From positions 868,001 to 932,000 of the forward strand of contig JADFUC010001680.1 in the NCBI GenBank assembly GCA_019722365.1: a DNA stretch of 64,000 nucleotides, in the 5' to 3' direction. This DNA is from Lithospermum erythrorhizon. Its lineage: Eukaryota > Streptophyta > Magnoliopsida > Boraginales > Boraginaceae. A program made the translations under genes and the position numbers. Of the stretch, positions 60,606 to 64,000 are shown piece by piece (position 1 is the first letter of the stretch; every line of letters begins with the position of its first letter). The notes under the pieces are model-generated. The model saw only the letters and a program-made list of their open reading frames with translations, did not search any database and had not been told where the DNA came from.

Positions 60606-61740
60606 AATTTCGAGTATTATAATTACGTAATTATGCTATATAAATTGTTTATATGTTTTAAATTGCTATTTGATATTTGTTTAATTCAATTGATATGATA
60701 TATGTGATTGATTGAATCAAATGATTAGTGTTAATCAACAATTGGTGATTTTTTAATGTGAGTTAAATGGAAATATTTTCTTCATTTTAAATAATTTGTT
60801 CGGATTTTTTTGAATTACTTTTTGTACCTGCTAAATAGTTGAATCGATTGATTATATAGTAAAATACGATAATGCAGATTAATTGTTAATCTTTAAAATA
60901 CGAAAGATTTCTAGAATTTTGTGAATTTTCACCAATTTTCATACAAAATTTATATCGGAGTTCATTTGAATCGATAAAGCGTCGATCTGTCGAAATTGAG
61001 CAGGAATGGGGAGCGATTAAGGACACGTTAATCCCAGGCGACCACGTGTCGGGCAGCGTGTCTGATACGTCATCATGGCGATAGTGCCGTGTCGGCCTGA
61101 GAGTTGACTTAGTTGACTCGGGTTTGACGTTCGACCAGGCCACGACTCGGCGAGGCTGGCAAGCCGGACTGCAACCCGACACATTATTGAGTTGACTACA
61201 GTTTAGTCGCTGGCTAGCGAGCCGGGCGGCCAGCCGGGCGGCCGAGCCAACATGTTCGGCGGGCAGCCCCTGCTGAACCGGGCGGGCGGCCGTTAAGAAT
61301 GCGGGCCGCAGCCGGGCCGAGCCCTTTTATAGGGCTGGCCGGGCCTTGCGTGGTACCGTTTACTACCTAACGGTACCGCGTTCTGTCTTCTGGAGACAAG
61401 CGTGAATGCCGTTGGTTTTCGCGGTGCAGCGTACGGCTGGTTTGTAGCATTATATATTGTAATAGCGACTGCTTGTATAGCGTGGTAGCGTTTGATTTAA
61501 GCGTTACCACGTTTATGCAAAATAGCCGGATTATATGGCCGGATTGGTAATGGCGTGGTACCGTTTAAATCAAGCGTTACCACGTTTATTGCTAGAGAAA
61601 GTCGAAAGAGATTCTATAAAAGGGATATGCCTTCATACGTTTTCTGAATTCGCGTCGTTTTGTAAGCCAGCTCAAGCAATAACAAGCAATCTCAAATCTT
61701 ATATTGAAGAATTATATTAAAATTTAAGGATTCTATCTCG
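60606..61740. other. Non-coding stretch with a GC-rich patch and three palindromes
   Basis: The first 400 bp are AT-rich LTR-element leader. About 61010-61345 is sharply GC-rich with repeated GCCGGGCGGCC words. Three palindromes follow at 61349-61380, 61481-61511 and 61554-61584, each of the form CGTGGTASCG-loop-CGKTACCRCG. This may be the 5' subterminal region of the hAT element that follows. Confidence 0.5.
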
Positions 61741-61959
61741 GCGTGGAAGCATTCATTCAATCTGTTGTTGCTCAATCTCGGTTCGGTATTATTTACCAAC
61801 TTTTGTGTGATATTTTTTCGACTTTGAAATTAATGGCATCAAACGTAATCTTGTTAAAATGTTCAAAGAAGTGCTAGTGCTAGTATGTCTATGTCTAATG
61901 ATTATGTTAATTTAGAGGATGATGATGCGTATGGTAGAACTACGTTATTAACTACCGAT

Positions 61960-63980
61960 CTGAATTAGCTTTCACGGATACTACTAATGAAAGGAAAAAA
62001 AACTTCGTGGATTTGGAAATATTTTAATGGAGACAAGTGGCATGACAACTTGTATGGTGTAAGGCTACTCTATCTGGAAAGCAGATTGGGGGTAAAGGGG
62101 GAACCCGATTAAATGCTATGAACACAGCGGAGTCGTAAGATCACTAAAAGATAGTGGTGGGGAGGGTGAGGTACACAAGGAACGTGATATCCAAGCCGGT
62201 AGAACTTTTTTAGCATCTTGGCTTATAGGATTGAAACTATAAGAAATTTGTAATCGGTAGTTCTTTGCGCTTTAATCATTGTGATGGATGGCGTTTTACT
62301 AAATGGTTAAAATGTCGTTAATCCCCGAGCTATACGTATCCCTCGTACTACTTTACGAACCTATGCTTTTAAATATTTTAAAAATGAAAGAGAGCTTCTA
62401 GGTAACACTCTTATGAATTTGCCTTATAAAATGTGTTTGACTAGTGATATTGGTGTCTTTTTGGATTTTGATATAATGTGTGTAACATGTCATTGGATTG
62501 ATCAGGTGGGTCTTACAAGAAAAATTATATATTTTAGATCGATTGCTAAACATAACAATATTCAAATTTCGAATGTATACTCGCGTATTTTGATGATTAC
62601 AAATGTTTGAATAAGATTACTTCAATTTCTGATAATCGTCCGCTAATACCGTTTCAATCGAAAAATTAAAGAGGCCTATTAAGCAGGGGTTTAGTGAACT
62701 TTTTTCATGTTAGATGTTTATGTCCACGTCCTTCAATTAGTGCTAAAGATGGAACCAAAGTTGTTTTGAGACGAGTTTATTTTACCAATTAAATTAAGCC
62801 GTTAATTTTGTTGTTAATGGCGGGAGTAAGAAGAAAGACATGAATATAAAAAAATGGATTTGAGGCTTCGGTAGAAGTTTAAGAAATTAATTTTGGATTG
62901 TGAAACTAGATGGAACTAAACTACGATCCTACTGGATTCGTGCATATATGTATAAGGAAGAAATCTCGATTTACATAAGGAAGTATGCTCGATTGGTGAG
63001 TATTATGTACCCTTCGCATATACTAATTGAAACATTGTTATGAATTACTTAAGTTTTTAGAGCCACTTAAAGATTATACTAAAGTTTTTCAACTCAATCG
63101 AGCCAAATATTCATCTTGCTTTTAGAATGTGTGGATTAATCTCTCCGTTCATATGACTAAACATAGAAATGATTATGTTGCTAGAGATATGATTCGAATA
63201 TGGAAGATAAGAGTTTTTAAAATATTTTTCATCACATCCAGCATTGCATATGCAATTGGTATAATCTTGGATCCTAGCAGCTAAATTAAGCATTTTAATT
63301 TCTATGTCGTATTATGAATCTTTACTACCCTTTAATCGGAACTAAAGAGTTTTGATGTTCAAAAATGGAAAGATGGAATTGAAGCATTATATATAACGTA
63401 ATATAGCAAATACCAATCGGTATGGACAAGGGATGAGCCCTTTTCAAGTAGTATACAAAGTTTTAATGTGGCCGCCCATGAGGAGTTAAAATCTGAAATT
63501 GACATGATCGCCTTAGAAATGCGTTACAAGCTTTGGGTGAAATAGATCGATAAGCTCCACAAGACACGAATGGAGTTAACTTCAATGTTATCTACTAACT
63601 TTGAATTGAGTCAATATAATGATAAAAATCAACACGATATATTAAAATGGTGGGCGAAGCGAGAAGCCTTGTTTCGATCCTTATCTAAGATGGCAAAAGG
63701 AAATATTTTCTATCCACTATGTCGACAATAGCCCGGTGAATCCGCATTTAGCATGGCGAAGCTTTAAATACAACTCAAAGAGCGTTCAAGACTTGGCTCG
63801 TGGTTGAAGTATGTGTGCATCGAGGATTGGACGGCGGCCGAGCATAGGATCTGAATGAAAATTTCTGATCATGGAGCGGAAGAAAAGGTGATCTTTGGGC
63901 TGACATTGAAGAAGAAATTGAAGAAGGCGAAGAGAGCAACGCAATAGGCGTTGAAAAAGATCCGACAAAGAAGAGTCAGA
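61960..63980 (+). pseudogene. Second hAT transposase remnant at the right edge
   Basis: A BED-finger-like piece lies near 62000-62140 (KKTSWIWKYF, then CMVCKATLSG after frameshifts). The central block at 62413-62610 reads NLPYKMCLTSDIG, then VTCHWIDQVGLTRKIIYF, a broken version of the TT..WTS...YM..TAH.ID signature. The C-terminal dimerisation region is near 63640-63860 (KWWAKREALFRSLSKMAKGN; GESAFSMAK; VCIEDW). Frames shift repeatedly. It is not a close copy of the hAT at 40.7-44.2 kb. Confidence 0.78.
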
Positions 63981-64000
63981 AGATGAATTAATTTATGATG

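Overview
This is plant nuclear DNA, and the gene content points to a dicot. It is AT-rich, has spliced genes with many short GT-AG introns, and holds Ty1/copia, LINE and hAT wreckage. Four protein-coding genes can be modelled exon by exon; almost everything else is repeats or decayed transposons. No tRNA, rRNA, CRISPR array or prokaryotic feature was seen.

Layout. Positions 1-11479 (minus) hold the 5' part of an exocyst SEC3A gene; 19 exons are visible and the 3' end runs off the left edge. Its 3-kb first intron carries a tandem array that copies the exon 1 splice donor. Positions 11480-15708 are a gene-poor spacer. Positions 15709-22034 (minus) hold a complete 17-exon leishmanolysin-like (peptidase M8) gene encoding 834 residues. 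Positions 23377-25994 form a non-coding 2.6-kb structure with two long LTR-like arms in inverted orientation. Positions 27.8-45.4 kb are a nested graveyard: a plus-strand copia element cut by a minus-strand copia element, a further LTR, and a LINE cut by a hAT transposon that still has its 8-bp target duplication. Positions 48994-49773 (plus) hold the single-exon peroxisome gene PEX11A. Positions 50353-54992 (minus) hold a complete 13-exon EXS-family membrane protein gene (476 residues) with one GC-AG intron. From 55 kb rightward the sequence is repetitive: AT-rich simple sequence, a 1.2-kb foldback hairpin, a copia-type LTR with a degraded primer-binding site, a GC-rich patch with three palindromes, and a broken hAT transposase at the right edge.

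The four genes are housekeeping genes (secretion, surface proteolysis, peroxisome division, endomembrane transport) and do not form a pathway. PEX11A and the EXS gene are convergent, 579 bp apart. From memory, the Arabidopsis orthologues of SEC3A (At1g47550) and PEX11A (At1g47750) lie close together, so the order here may be ancestral synteny stretched by transposon insertion. I found no convincing previously undescribed system. The most unusual observation is the decoy splice-donor array in SEC3A intron 1.
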